From: Deltaproteobacteria bacterium
GTDB taxonomy: Bacteria > Myxococcota_A > Polyangia > HGW-17 > JAJRWW01
Assembly (NCBI GenBank): GCA_029938605.1
Contig: JAOZUO010000041.1
Location: 23,557 to 56,248 of the forward strand
Reading direction: 5' to 3'
DNA length: 32,692 nucleotides
Within the stretch, counting starts at the first letter, position 1. The number at the start of each line of letters is the position of its first letter. The position numbers and the translations under genes were made by a program. Below, piece after piece: positions 22,652 through 30,840 of the stretch. Under the pieces are notes generated by a model. The model was not told where the DNA came from. It saw only the letters and a program-made list of their open reading frames with translations, and did not search any database.

Positions 22652-22820
22652 TTAAGAGCTTCCCTACAAAATACGTCTCGCGGTTGCATCGTGTGCAGCA
22701 CACCATCTTCTCGCGCCCTCAATCGGCCCGTAGCACCGCTACGCGCCTCTTTCGGTCACGCGAATCTGGTGCACTTCACACGCGCACCCTGGCGGACTCT
22801 ATTTGTAGGGAAGCTCTTAA
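22652..22820. repeat. 169-bp imperfect palindrome with 19-bp perfect ends (possible structured RNA or MITE-like element)
   Basis: The ends are perfect inverted copies: TTAAGAGCTTCCCTACAAA at 22652-22670 and its complement at 22802-22820. The centre is also a perfect hairpin, CGTAGC-ACC-GCTACG at 22729-22743. Both share exactly the same axis, 22736. Pairing position i with its mirror base gives 56 Watson-Crick matches out of 83 with no gaps, including runs of 6 and 5 (for example CGTGTG and CACCA on the left arm). It lies 62 bp upstream of the FHA gene start and within a 455-bp stretch (22428-22882) that lacks a credible gene. Both ends carry TTAA. Confidence 0.85.
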
Positions 22821-22882
22821 GAACTATGGTTCGGTCAATGGGGACAATACTTGTATGGTCCCATGCGTCTCTTTGTGGGATC

Positions 22883-23677
22883 ATGAGCCTCATGGCGGAG
22901 ATCAGTTTTCGGTTGCAGATCGGTGAGCGTGACATCCTGTTGCGGCAGGGAGAGACCACCTTGGGACGCTCCGAGGAGTGCACCATGTTGATCGATGACG
23001 TGCTGCTGTCTAGGGTCCACGCCAGACTGGTGGTTTCCGACAGCGAGGTGGTGTTGGAGGATCTTGGCAGCAAGAACGGTACCTACGTCAACGAGGTGAG
23101 GATCCAGGTTCCATCCCGGTTGCACAACGGGGACCAGATCCGTCTGGGGCACACCCACATGAAGCTCTTGGTTCTGCGTCGCCGGGCCCGGAGCTCCCAG
23201 TCGCACATTCGTACAATGGGTTTCACTACCCCCCCCGGCTTTACCACCCAGGTGGATGCCGCTCCGCCCGGCGGAGACCCGTCGGACGTGGTCTTCCGCA
23301 TGCTGAAGATGGGCCGCTTGGACGAGGCCGCGAAAATACTCAAGAGCCGTGCGTCTCAGCTCACGGCTAGCGATGAGCCGCTCCCGGTGAACCACATCAT
23401 GTCCAGAACCTTACAGGAGGGGCTGTTGGGGCTGGCTGAGCGGTCCATGGATGGGAGCTGGCTCCACCGGCTGTTCAAGCTTCACGTGAGCTGTGACTGG
23501 TTCATGGGCGCCGACATTCAGCAAAAAGCGGAGCAGCTCATCCGCGCGGTTGGGCAGGTGAAGGGGGACGGACTGGTGGCCTACGTCACGTACTGGGGGG
23601 CGAAGAACGCGCAGCTTTCGGCGCCCCTCCAGCAACAACTGGACCGGCTCCAGGACCTGTCCAAGCGCGGGTCTTGA
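22883..23677 (+). CDS. FHA domain protein with uncharacterised C-terminal domain
   Basis: 264 residues from the ATG at 22883; an ATG at 22892 is equally possible. Longer in-frame readings run into the palindrome and lack protein-like composition. Residues 7-100 are a forkhead-associated domain: LGRS (27-30), SRVHARL (43-49) and GSKNGTYVN (62-70), the conserved phosphothreonine-binding positions. A Ser/Thr-rich linker with TTPPGFTTQ follows. The C-terminal 130 residues look helical (FRMLKMGRLDEAAKILKSRA, then a Trp-rich segment) and I do not recognise them. The FHA domain should read phosphothreonine made by Ser/Thr kinases, of which two are encoded at 28006-32502. GGGA is the only, weak, ribosome site. 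It is convergent with the GAF kinase gene 19 bp away. Confidence 0.88.
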   Translation: MSLMAEISFRLQIGERDILLRQGETTLGRSEECTMLIDDVLLSRVHARLVVSDSEVVLEDLGSKNGTYVNEVRIQVPSRLHNGDQIRLGHTHMKLLVLRRRARSSQSHIRTMGFTTPPGFTTQVDAAPPGGDPSDVVFRMLKMGRLDEAAKILKSRASQLTASDEPLPVNHIMSRTLQEGLLGLAERSMDGSWLHRLFKLHVSCDWFMGADIQQKAEQLIRAVGQVKGDGLVAYVTYWGAKNAQLSAPLQQQLDRLQDLSKRGS

Positions 23678-23696
23678 TCTCCGCGCGGATCCCAAG

Positions 23697-25487
23697 CTAC
23701 GCGGTGGACTCCAGGGGGAGCAGCACATAAAAGGCGCTGCCACCCTCGGCGAGGTTTTCCATCCAGACCTTCCCCCCATGGGCTTTTGCGGCCTGTTTGC
23801 AGAAAGCGAGCCCCAGGCCGGTGCTGACCTTGGCTCCGCTATTCCTGGACTCCACTACGCCGAACTTTTCGAAGATCCGCTGCTGCTCGTTCTCGGGGAT
23901 CCCGGGGCCTGTGTCGCGGACCGTGAACAGCAGCCCTTGTTGTACGCTTGGGAGGCGCTGGGCGAGAAGGTCTTTGGGAGCCACCGCGGCCAATACCGTG
24001 ACCTGTCCTTTGGGGGGCGTGAACTTCAGCGCGTTGGAGACCAGGTTCTGCAGGACGCGCGAGACGAGGTCCAGGTCGAGCAGGGCCGGGGGGAGGTCGT
24101 CAGCGCTGCTCGCCTTGAGGGTGATCTCGCGGGATTCGGCGACGATGGCGAGCCGCGCAGCGACGCGCCGCGGCATGTCGCCCGGGGCGCATCGGCTGGG
24201 GTTGAGCTGGAGGTCTCCGGACTCGATCTTCTGCAGCTCGAGGAGGGAGTCGATGAGCACCAGCATCTCGTCACAGCTTCGCTGGGCGTGCTGGATGTAC
24301 GAGCGTGGGTCCCTGCGGGGGCGGTGAGGGGCGGGGGCGTCCGCCTGGACCCCGGGCGCGAAGGTCTGGCTCTGAGCAGCGAGGAGCTGCAGGGTGGATT
24401 GGATGACGGTCACCGGACTGCGCAGGTCGTGCACGATCATGCTGGTGAGATCGTTTTTGAGCTGGGCGATGTGCTCCAGGGTCCGGCGGTTGACGACGGC
24501 CTGGGAGAGGTGCTCGGCGATGGTTTCGAGCAGCATCAGATCCTGGGCGTCGAAGGTGCCCGCCGCCTCATTTTCCGCGTCCAGGCAGCCGATGACCTGG
24601 CCGCTCGCCTTCAGGGGGCAGCACATCTCGGACAGCATCTGGTTGTTCACTGACACATAGTTGCTGCGCTGGCGCACATCCGGCACGATTATGCTCGCGC
24701 CAGTCACCGCGACCTCACCCACGACGCCCACTCCGAGTTTCTGGCTATACCCCGTCGCGATCTCCGCGGGCCTCTCCGTAGCCACCGCCGCGAGGGTGAT
24801 CTTATGGTCTTCCTCGTCCACCAAGCAGATACCAACGAGGCCGTAGCCGAGCCGCTCCCGGATGGATCGACAGGCGCGCTGCAGCAACTCGTCCAGAGTG
24901 AGAGTGGCATTGATGATGGAGCTCACCTGGTTGATCAGCCCCAACTGCTTGCGTCGCAACCGCTCTTCGTGGAAGAGCTGGGCGCTCCTGATGGCCTGGG
25001 CGATGGGAGTCGCCAACGCCAGCAGCATGGCTTGGGTGGTGGCCCCGAACTTCCCCATCTCCTTGCTCTCGACGTTCACGACGCCGATGACTTCGCCGCC
25101 CAGCTTGAGGGGCACTGCGAGCTCGGATTTCATGCCCACCACCATGGGGATGTAGTCTGAAAAGAGCGCGACGTTGGGCAGGCTGAAGGGGCGGCCCGTG
25201 GCCACGACCTGTCCCACTACCCCGGTGCCGATGGGTTGCGTGTGGCCCTCGGGGGGCTGCGCTCCGTCTCGGAGGACGCACTCCTTGTGCACGATGATCT
25301 GACGCTTGTGGTCCACGAGGCTGATGCCCGCGTAGCTGGCACCTGTCTCCGAAGCGATGCGGTCAACGATGGCCCCTAGAACTTCGGTCAGATCCGTGGA
25401 CTGGTTTGCGAGCAACCCGATCTCGTAGATCTTGTTGGCTGCCTCGAGCGCACCGATGTTGCGCAGTTCATTCTCTCGGTTCTCCAT
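23697..25487 (-). CDS. GAF-GAF sensor histidine kinase
   Basis: 596 residues from the ATG at 25487; a longer reading to 25577 would overlap the divergent gene and adds no domain. GAF domain 1 spans about 25-170 and GAF domain 2 about 190-335 (both with GVVGxVxxTGxxxxxPDV-like cores). HisKA carries His353 in IVHDLRSP. The ATPase has the N box (Asn481/Asn485), DTGPGI (525-530) and STGLGL (555-560). A Pro/Arg-rich insert (376-395) sits between the two kinase helices, which is unusual. No membrane segment, so it senses a cytosolic ligand or redox state. No response regulator is adjacent; its partner is elsewhere or is the orphan regulator at 8802. The ribosome site is weak. Confidence 0.93.
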   Translation of the reverse strand: MENRENELRNIGALEAANKIYEIGLLANQSTDLTEVLGAIVDRIASETGASYAGISLVDHKRQIIVHKECVLRDGAQPPEGHTQPIGTGVVGQVVATGRPFSLPNVALFSDYIPMVVGMKSELAVPLKLGGEVIGVVNVESKEMGKFGATTQAMLLALATPIAQAIRSAQLFHEERLRRKQLGLINQVSSIINATLTLDELLQRACRSIRERLGYGLVGICLVDEEDHKITLAAVATERPAEIATGYSQKLGVGVVGEVAVTGASIIVPDVRQRSNYVSVNNQMLSEMCCPLKASGQVIGCLDAENEAAGTFDAQDLMLLETIAEHLSQAVVNRRTLEHIAQLKNDLTSMIVHDLRSPVTVIQSTLQLLAAQSQTFAPGVQADAPAPHRPRRDPRSYIQHAQRSCDEMLVLIDSLLELQKIESGDLQLNPSRCAPGDMPRRVAARLAIVAESREITLKASSADDLPPALLDLDLVSRVLQNLVSNALKFTPPKGQVTVLAAVAPKDLLAQRLPSVQQGLLFTVRDTGPGIPENEQQRIFEKFGVVESRNSGAKVSTGLGLAFCKQAAKAHGGKVWMENLAEGGSAFYVLLPLESTA

Positions 25488-25575
25488 AACCAGTAGAGTG
25501 ATAGTAGTCGACGGGAAGGAAAAAGGGCCAGAAAAGCTGCTATTATCGACACGCTCTCGGCGAGGGAGGAGATTC

Positions 25576-27339
25576 ATGAGATTTGTTCTTCTAACGGTAG
25601 TTGGAATGGTGCTCGGGTCCGCGACGGCTCAGGCGGGTGGCGGGCCCATGAATGTGATGGTCCTATACAACGCCGACGAGCCAGACGCCGAGGCCGTGGC
25701 GCAGTACTATGGGCAAGCGCGGTCTTTGCCGACGGCTCACCTGTGTGGCATCTCCGGAGTGGATCCCACCGCCCGGACCATGGACTTCGTCGAGTACCAG
25801 ATCCTGATCCACGCCTCCCTGGGCGCCTGTCTGCAGAGTTTGCCCCACCCGGAGTTGATCGATTATCTGGTGGTGGTTCGTGGGCTGCCATACCGCGTGA
25901 GCCTACCCAACGGCGCCTTCTACACGAGCTTGTCGGCCATGATGCAGGTGTACGAGGCAACGCGCACTAGCGACGGCAGCCTCCTGTCCGGCCAGCCCCA
26001 GCACTTTGACCAGTTCTACCAGGCCTCCATCAATAATCCCTCCTACGTGGGAGGGTTCTGTCAGGCGGGCGACTTGCAGGTGACCAATCAGTACAGCGGT
26101 TGGTATGAGACGGCCTGCTCCATTGTGCGCGAGACGGATCATCCACCCAGCCATCGAAGCGCCACGGCGGGCGCTACGGGCGGCTACGACTTCGCGGGCA
26201 ACCTGTTCGTGGTGACCCGTCTCGATGGCTTCGACTACGTCGACGCCCAGGACCTCGTGGACCGCGCCATGGCGGCGGACTCCACCTTCCCCACGGCCGA
26301 TCTGCTGTGCATGGAGGGTGGAGACGTAGCCAGGGGAGCGCGGGATCCCGAGTGCGAGTTCACCGCCCGACATCTGGCCCTGGCCGGTTTCTCCGGGACG
26401 TGGCTGAGCCCCTTCGACGGTGCGCTCACCGGGCACACCGTGTCGGGCTACTTCACCGGTACCGCGGGGCTACGGGACGCCATCGCCGGGAATACCTACG
26501 AGCCCGGGGCCATCACCTGTAACCTGACCTCCACCGGCGCCGCGCCCTCGAACTTCTATTGTAACGCCGACGGGACCGTCTGTCCGGAGTCCGAGAGCCA
26601 GACCTCCATTGCGCGGTTCGTGCGGGCGGGCGCCACGGGGACCCACGGTACCGTGGCTGAGCCCCTGAACAACACCTTTCCCGGGGCCGGGACGCTGTTA
26701 CATTATACTTTCGGCTACAACCTGGGCGAGAGCTACTTCTTCAATCAGCGGTTCCTGTACTGGCAGAATATCTACCTGGGAGACCCGCTCACCACGCCCT
26801 ACGCCGAGCGTCCCATGGTGACCATCACCCCCTCGGGCGAGGTTCCGAGCGGTGGACTAGTCGCTGTGCAAGCCACCCATCCAGATGGCGTATCGGCCAT
26901 CTCCGTGTACGTGGATGGAGAACGCGTGGCCGAAGGGGAGGGGGCGACGCTGGAGTGGATCGTGGACCGGGACGTGGGGACCTCCCTGAAGGTGTTGGCC
27001 GTGGCTGTAGCCGAGAACAGCTCGGTGCAGCGGACCGGGTGGCCGCTGGAGGCGCACCTGCCGAAGTCGGACGTTCAGGGCTGGCAGACCGTGACATTGA
27101 CCGTGGGCGAGGAGGTGGTCTCGCCAGACGGCGGTGTCGCCCCCGACGGTGGTGTGGACCCGGACGGCGGGGTTAGCGCCGATGCCAGTGGCCCCGAGGA
27201 GGGCGACCCCAAGTCGGGCTGTGCCTGCAGCTCCGCTCTGCCCACAGGGGATGATGCTGGCTTCCCCGTCGGCTTTGGCTTCGGCCTCGGGCTCGGAATG
27301 TTGCTGATGATCTTGCTGGGCTCTGGGCGACGCCGTTAA
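25576..27339 (+). CDS. TIGR03790-like secreted protein with MYXO-CTERM-like tail
   Basis: 587 residues from the ATG at 25576, with GGAGGAG about 5 bp upstream. Signal peptide 1-20 (cleavage after AQA). The mature start, NVMVLYNADEPDAEAVAQYY, and the later LIDYLVVVRGLPYRV and GDPLTTPY segments match the TIGR03790 family, whose members keep an early 'NxxxxxAxxYxxxR' pattern and a central VxxRGxPY. Several Cys residues suggest disulfides. A Pro-Asp-Gly-Gly-Val linker repeats three times near residue 520-535. The tail (547-587) is SGCACSS, a Gly-rich hydrophobic stretch and GRRR, a MYXO-CTERM-like anchor. Function is unknown for the family. It diverges from the GAF kinase gene. Confidence 0.88.
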   Translation: MRFVLLTVVGMVLGSATAQAGGGPMNVMVLYNADEPDAEAVAQYYGQARSLPTAHLCGISGVDPTARTMDFVEYQILIHASLGACLQSLPHPELIDYLVVVRGLPYRVSLPNGAFYTSLSAMMQVYEATRTSDGSLLSGQPQHFDQFYQASINNPSYVGGFCQAGDLQVTNQYSGWYETACSIVRETDHPPSHRSATAGATGGYDFAGNLFVVTRLDGFDYVDAQDLVDRAMAADSTFPTADLLCMEGGDVARGARDPECEFTARHLALAGFSGTWLSPFDGALTGHTVSGYFTGTAGLRDAIAGNTYEPGAITCNLTSTGAAPSNFYCNADGTVCPESESQTSIARFVRAGATGTHGTVAEPLNNTFPGAGTLLHYTFGYNLGESYFFNQRFLYWQNIYLGDPLTTPYAERPMVTITPSGEVPSGGLVAVQATHPDGVSAISVYVDGERVAEGEGATLEWIVDRDVGTSLKVLAVAVAENSSVQRTGWPLEAHLPKSDVQGWQTVTLTVGEEVVSPDGGVAPDGGVDPDGGVSADASGPEEGDPKSGCACSSALPTGDDAGFPVGFGFGLGLGMLLMILLGSGRRR

Positions 27340-27932
27340 CGCGGTTCGCCGGTGAACAGCGGAACCGGCCGGCCCAGGCGTCGGTACCGTCGTCGCGCCT
27401 TGCGGCTCAGGTCCACGAACACCGCCTGCTCATCGGGGAAGATCTCGAAGACCTCCTCCCAGTACGCAATAGAGCCCCGCACGTAGTCCGTCGGGGGGGT
27501 CCAACCCGGGCGGTCGATGAGGGGGCACTTGCTGGCCTCGCCGTGAATGAAGGTCATCCCGAGCACCTTTCCCTTGCCGTTGACCAAGGGCATGAACGGG
27601 TAGAGGTAGCACACCAGGGCCCGCTTGTTGCGCTCACATTTGGCAGGCCCAGAGCAGAGGCAGGCCCAGTCGTGGCGCGAGTCGAACTCATTGGCCTCGG
27701 CGCGCTGCTCGGGCGTGCGGCGGGGATATCGTCGCCAGAAGCGTGAGCGCTGGCGATGGTACTTGTACTCCTCGCGGAAGAGCAGGGGGACGGTCCACTC
27801 CTCATCACAGCAGGCCGGAACGCCGTCGTTGTCCGGCGCGCAGAGTTGTCCACAGTCAAAGTCGGTCATGGCCGGCTGCACCAGGCGATACCACCTGCGC
27901 AGTCGATCTTCGGTGAGCTTGGAGCGGGTCAT
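27336..27932 (-). CDS. Cys-cluster protein (YkgJ-like), unknown role
   Basis: 198 residues. Two Cys groups are conspicuous: CGQLC...ACC (27-42) and CLCSGPAKC...C (about 91-108), the second followed by YLYPFMP. This arrangement resembles the YkgJ/UPF0153 group, thought to bind Zn or an Fe-S cluster through CxxC...CC...C ligands. The N- and C-termini are rich in Arg (RRWYR; RKARRRYRRLGRP). No signal or membrane segment. The start at 27932 has no strong ribosome site. Its stop codon overlaps that of the convergent TIGR03790-like gene (shared 27336-27339, TTAA). It lies 73 bp downstream of the kinase operon on the same strand and may belong to it. Metal binding is inferred from the pattern only. 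Confidence 0.72.
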   Translation of the reverse strand: MTRSKLTEDRLRRWYRLVQPAMTDFDCGQLCAPDNDGVPACCDEEWTVPLLFREEYKYHRQRSRFWRRYPRRTPEQRAEANEFDSRHDWACLCSGPAKCERNKRALVCYLYPFMPLVNGKGKVLGMTFIHGEASKCPLIDRPGWTPPTDYVRGSIAYWEEVFEIFPDEQAVFVDLSRKARRRYRRLGRPVPLFTGEPR

Positions 27933-28005
27933 GGCACCGGTTCATATACCCGTCTGGGAGCCCATGACAAGAGCGCCGAGGGCAGGGCACGTCCGTCAAG
28001 GGAGT

Positions 28006-29919
28006 CTACAGATCCAAGAATATCGACATGGGGCGACGGCGTTTTTTTCGTTTCCTTCGTTTTTTTCGTTTCCTTCGTTTCTTTCGCCTGTCGTCCTTCA
28101 TGGAGTCCGAAAGGGCGCTGGTGGTGGGATCGCTGATGAGCTCCACCGGAAGCGTGAGGGTCTGGGTGAGGACGATGGGGACGACGCGGGGGATGTAGCC
28201 CGGCGCGGTGATGGTGACCTCTTCGCGCGTGCTGGAGGTGGGGAGCGCGGCCTGGAAGATGGGGCCTTGCTGGACCTCCTTTCGGAAGGTGATGGTGGCC
28301 TTGGCGTCCTTCGGGGTGATGCGGATTGTCAGCATGACGCTGGGCACGGCGGCGGGGATTTGGCGCATTGCCGGCGGACGTGGGCGCGCAGCCATGGTGC
28401 GTTTTGGTTCGGCCATGACGGCGGTGGTGGTGGTGGGGACCGCTGCCGGACTCTGCCTTTCGTGCGAGGTGTTTGACGCCGTGGGCTTGAATACCAACCA
28501 TCCGACCAGGATCATCATGACGACCAGTGCTCCGCCCATGCCGGCCATGAGCAGCCCGGAGAACCCGGATTTCTGCAGCGTCAGGACGTCCGCGGTGCTC
28601 GTGGACATGCGCTCCAACAGCAGCGACGCGGTCCCGTCTTCGATGGCCTCCATACCCTGGATCGGCATGTCGGAGGTACCCGCCAGCGCCCGCCGCTTCA
28701 TGCGGTCCTTGATGCGTTTCCGCTCGAAAAACAGGTCCTCCATCAATCCGGACAACTCTTTGCGTCCGACGCGCTGGCCCAGGTTGACCAGCAGCTCATC
28801 GATGGCGTCGGCAAAAGCTTCGGCCGTGGAATATCGATCCTCGGGGTCCCTTGCGAGGGCCTTGTTCACGATGACGCTCAGCTCGGGGGGGCACAAAGGG
28901 CACAGGTTCTGCAGGTCCGGTACCTGGGCTGCGCGCACCTTCATGATGGTAGCCGCGTCGTTGGGTTCCTTGAAGAGCCGGCGCATGGTGAGTATTTCAA
29001 ACAGCACGATGCCCAGGGAGAAGATGTCCGAGCGGTGGTCCACGGTCTTTCCGGTGACCTGCTCCGGAGACATGTAGCTCAGCTTGCCTTTGAGCTTGCC
29101 TGCGCCGGTGTGACTGAGCTTCTGTGCGGCGTAGGCGATACCGAAGTCCACCAACTTCACGTGGCCGTCGTAGCTGACCAGAATGTTCTGCGGAGACACG
29201 TCACGGTGGATGACCTGGAGAGGTTCTCCGGTGTGGGACTGTACCGTGTGTGCTGCGTGCAGTCCCTTGGCCACATCGGACGCCACCCGGACCATGTAGG
29301 CCCAGTCCATGGGGCCTTCGAGGCGTACGCTGGCGTTCACCATGTCCTTGAGGGTTTGGCCGTGGACGTACTCCATGGCGATGAAGTAGGACCCGTCGAT
29401 GACGCCGAGATCGAAGGTTGCCGCCACATTGGGGTGGTGGATGAGCGCTGCGATGCGGGCCTCGTCGCGGAACATCTCGACGAAGTCCTCCTCGGCCAGC
29501 AGGTGATCATGGATCTTCTTGATGGCGAGGAGCTTTTCGAACTGCTGTGGACCGCGGATACGCGCCAGATATAGCGCCGCCATGCCACCGGTCCCCATCT
29601 GCATCAGCAACTCGTACCGCCCGAATTGCTTTTTTACCATGGGGTGGGCGGCGGCGAACTCCGCGGTGGTGGATAGGGACTGCGGCAGGTTCTTCGATCT
29701 GGGAGCCGCTATGGAAGGGGTGTCGGGCTCGGTGTTGGGAATCGGCGGTGGAATGGCAGGTGGAACAGCAGGTGGACCCGAAGGTGAAGCGGGCAGCTTC
29801 GTCGTTGGGTTGCGCTCAGAAATCGCCCGGCTGCGGGCCTTCTCTTTACCCTGCTGATCCAGGCCACCGGGAATGGACGTAAGACGCAGGCCCTTTTCGT
29901 TGCTCATTCCACGCGCCAT
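28006..29919 (-). CDS. Membrane Ser/Thr protein kinase with PEGA-like sensor and basic tail (second kinase)
   Basis: 637 residues. A Pro-rich N-terminal extension (1-95) precedes the kinase domain (100-385): GTGGMAALYLA loop, Lys134, HRD 238-240 with DVSPQN, DFG 258-260, SPE 284-286. All catalytic residues are intact. A membrane helix lies at 453-477. The outer part has a PEGA-like beta domain (527-595) ending in a 20-residue tail (609-629) of almost pure Lys/Arg, encoded by an 18-bp tandem repeat. The ATG follows the stop of the TPR/PEGA gene by 4 bp, so coupling is likely; an ATG at 29907 is an alternative. It is a paralogue of the kinase at 30841. It should phosphorylate cytosolic Ser/Thr in response to an envelope cue. 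Confidence 0.93.
   Translation of the reverse strand: MARGMSNEKGLRLTSIPGGLDQQGKEKARSRAISERNPTTKLPASPSGPPAVPPAIPPPIPNTEPDTPSIAAPRSKNLPQSLSTTAEFAAAHPMVKKQFGRYELLMQMGTGGMAALYLARIRGPQQFEKLLAIKKIHDHLLAEEDFVEMFRDEARIAALIHHPNVAATFDLGVIDGSYFIAMEYVHGQTLKDMVNASVRLEGPMDWAYMVRVASDVAKGLHAAHTVQSHTGEPLQVIHRDVSPQNILVSYDGHVKLVDFGIAYAAQKLSHTGAGKLKGKLSYMSPEQVTGKTVDHRSDIFSLGIVLFEILTMRRLFKEPNDAATIMKVRAAQVPDLQNLCPLCPPELSVIVNKALARDPEDRYSTAEAFADAIDELLVNLGQRVGRKELSGLMEDLFFERKRIKDRMKRRALAGTSDMPIQGMEAIEDGTASLLLERMSTSTADVLTLQKSGFSGLLMAGMGGALVVMMILVGWLVFKPTASNTSHERQSPAAVPTTTTAVMAEPKRTMAARPRPPAMRQIPAAVPSVMLTIRITPKDAKATITFRKEVQQGPIFQAALPTSSTREEVTITAPGYIPRVVPIVLTQTLTLPVELISDPTTSALSDSMKDDRRKKRRKRKKRRKRKKRRRPMSIFLDL
28040..28088 (-). 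repeat. 18-bp purine/pyrimidine-tract repeat encoding a Lys/Arg tail
   Basis: The unit CGTTTTTTTCGTTTCCTT (plus-strand reading) occurs twice in full (28040-28057, 28058-28075) and once in part. It encodes the KRKKRR-type tail of the second kinase. The unit length is a multiple of 3, so copy-number change would keep the frame. The seven-base T runs are themselves prone to slip and would then frameshift the last residues. Confidence 0.85.
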
Positions 29920-29923
29920 GGAC

Positions 29924-30814
29924 TTAGAATCGAACGCTCAAGCTCACCGATGCGCCACCGGGGATCACGGCAGGCAGGATGCGCACGGCGCTGGGTTTTT
30001 CGGTTTTCTTCCACCGCGTGAAGAGGACGAGGACGCCGGCGGTAACGGCGGCCGCGGCGGTAACGCCGATCATGACGTTGGTGACGGCCTTCATGGTTTT
30101 ACCCTGGCTCTGGACTTCGGTATTCGTTGGGTCCTCCACAAAATCGTCGTGTAGGGCGAGGGTGCGTACGCCGGTGCCAATGGTCACAGTGCCGGCCACC
30201 ACGGCGAGCCCGGCGGCCACCACGAAGTAGGCCCAGTGCAGCTTCTTGCGGCGGTCGGTAGGCCGTGGGGGCGGGACGGTGGACCGGCTCTGCGGATTGT
30301 ACACGAGGGTTTGTCCGCCCGAGGTCTGCAGCGTCTTTTGGGACAACACCTTTCCGCCTCTCCGAAACTCCACGCTGCGCTCGCCCGGGAGCACCACCAC
30401 CACCACCTTGCCCATGCCTTCCAGATTGCCGTCCACCCAGATGGCGACGTCCTTGGCGGGGGCTTGGATGTGAATTACCGCCACCTGGGTCAACACCTTG
30501 CGCAGCGCCACGGGGAGCCGGGCCTGATCGTCGGGGCTGGCGTGAACCATGTACTGCCGCAGGTGGATGGCCGCCTTCACCTTGTGGCCCAAGGCCAGGT
30601 GCACCACGGAGATGTTGTACTGGATTAACGGGTTGTCCCAGTAGCGGTGTGCCTGCTCGAAGTATCGCAACGCCCGCGTCAGATTCTTTCGCTTGAGCAT
30701 TTTCTTGGCGATTTTCACCAGCTTGCGTGCTTTGGTCTTGTCCGCTTCGCTTGTTTCAGCGCGTGCCGTCCCGACCGGGAGGCATACCATGAGAATTATC
30801 AGAAACCAGCGCAT
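29924..30814 (-). CDS. TPR/PEGA-like envelope protein with two membrane segments
   Basis: 296 residues. Signal peptide 1-19 (cleavage after TARA). Residues 25-90 hold a TPR-like helical pair (ALRYFEQAHRYWDNPLIQYN), then a PEGA-like beta region about 110-165 (IHIQAPAKDVAIWVDGNLEG...VLPGERSVEF). Two hydrophobic helices at about 193-215 and 243-265 follow, with a C-terminal beta segment. TPR-plus-PEGA proteins of this layout often lie beside myxobacterial Ser/Thr kinases. It sits between the two kinase genes (26 bp and 4 bp spacing), so it is a good candidate for a shared sensor subunit or substrate; this is inference. GAGGA lies about 10 bp before the ATG. Confidence 0.82.
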   Translation of the reverse strand: MRWFLIILMVCLPVGTARAETSEADKTKARKLVKIAKKMLKRKNLTRALRYFEQAHRYWDNPLIQYNISVVHLALGHKVKAAIHLRQYMVHASPDDQARLPVALRKVLTQVAVIHIQAPAKDVAIWVDGNLEGMGKVVVVVLPGERSVEFRRGGKVLSQKTLQTSGGQTLVYNPQSRSTVPPPRPTDRRKKLHWAYFVVAAGLAVVAGTVTIGTGVRTLALHDDFVEDPTNTEVQSQGKTMKAVTNVMIGVTAAAAVTAGVLVLFTRWKKTEKPSAVRILPAVIPGGASVSLSVRF

Positions 30815-30840
30815 GTAGAATCCATCCTCTTGTCGAAGGG

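Noticed and set aside
22625..22882. Upstream in-frame extension of the FHA protein (86 residues)
   Set aside because: It runs through the palindrome, has no FHA-like or other domain, unnatural composition, and no ribosome site; the FHA domain starts right after 22883.
25432..25575. Upstream extension of the TIGR03790-like protein
   Set aside because: The signal peptide begins at 25576 with a strong GGAGGAG just before it; the extension overlaps the divergent kinase gene.
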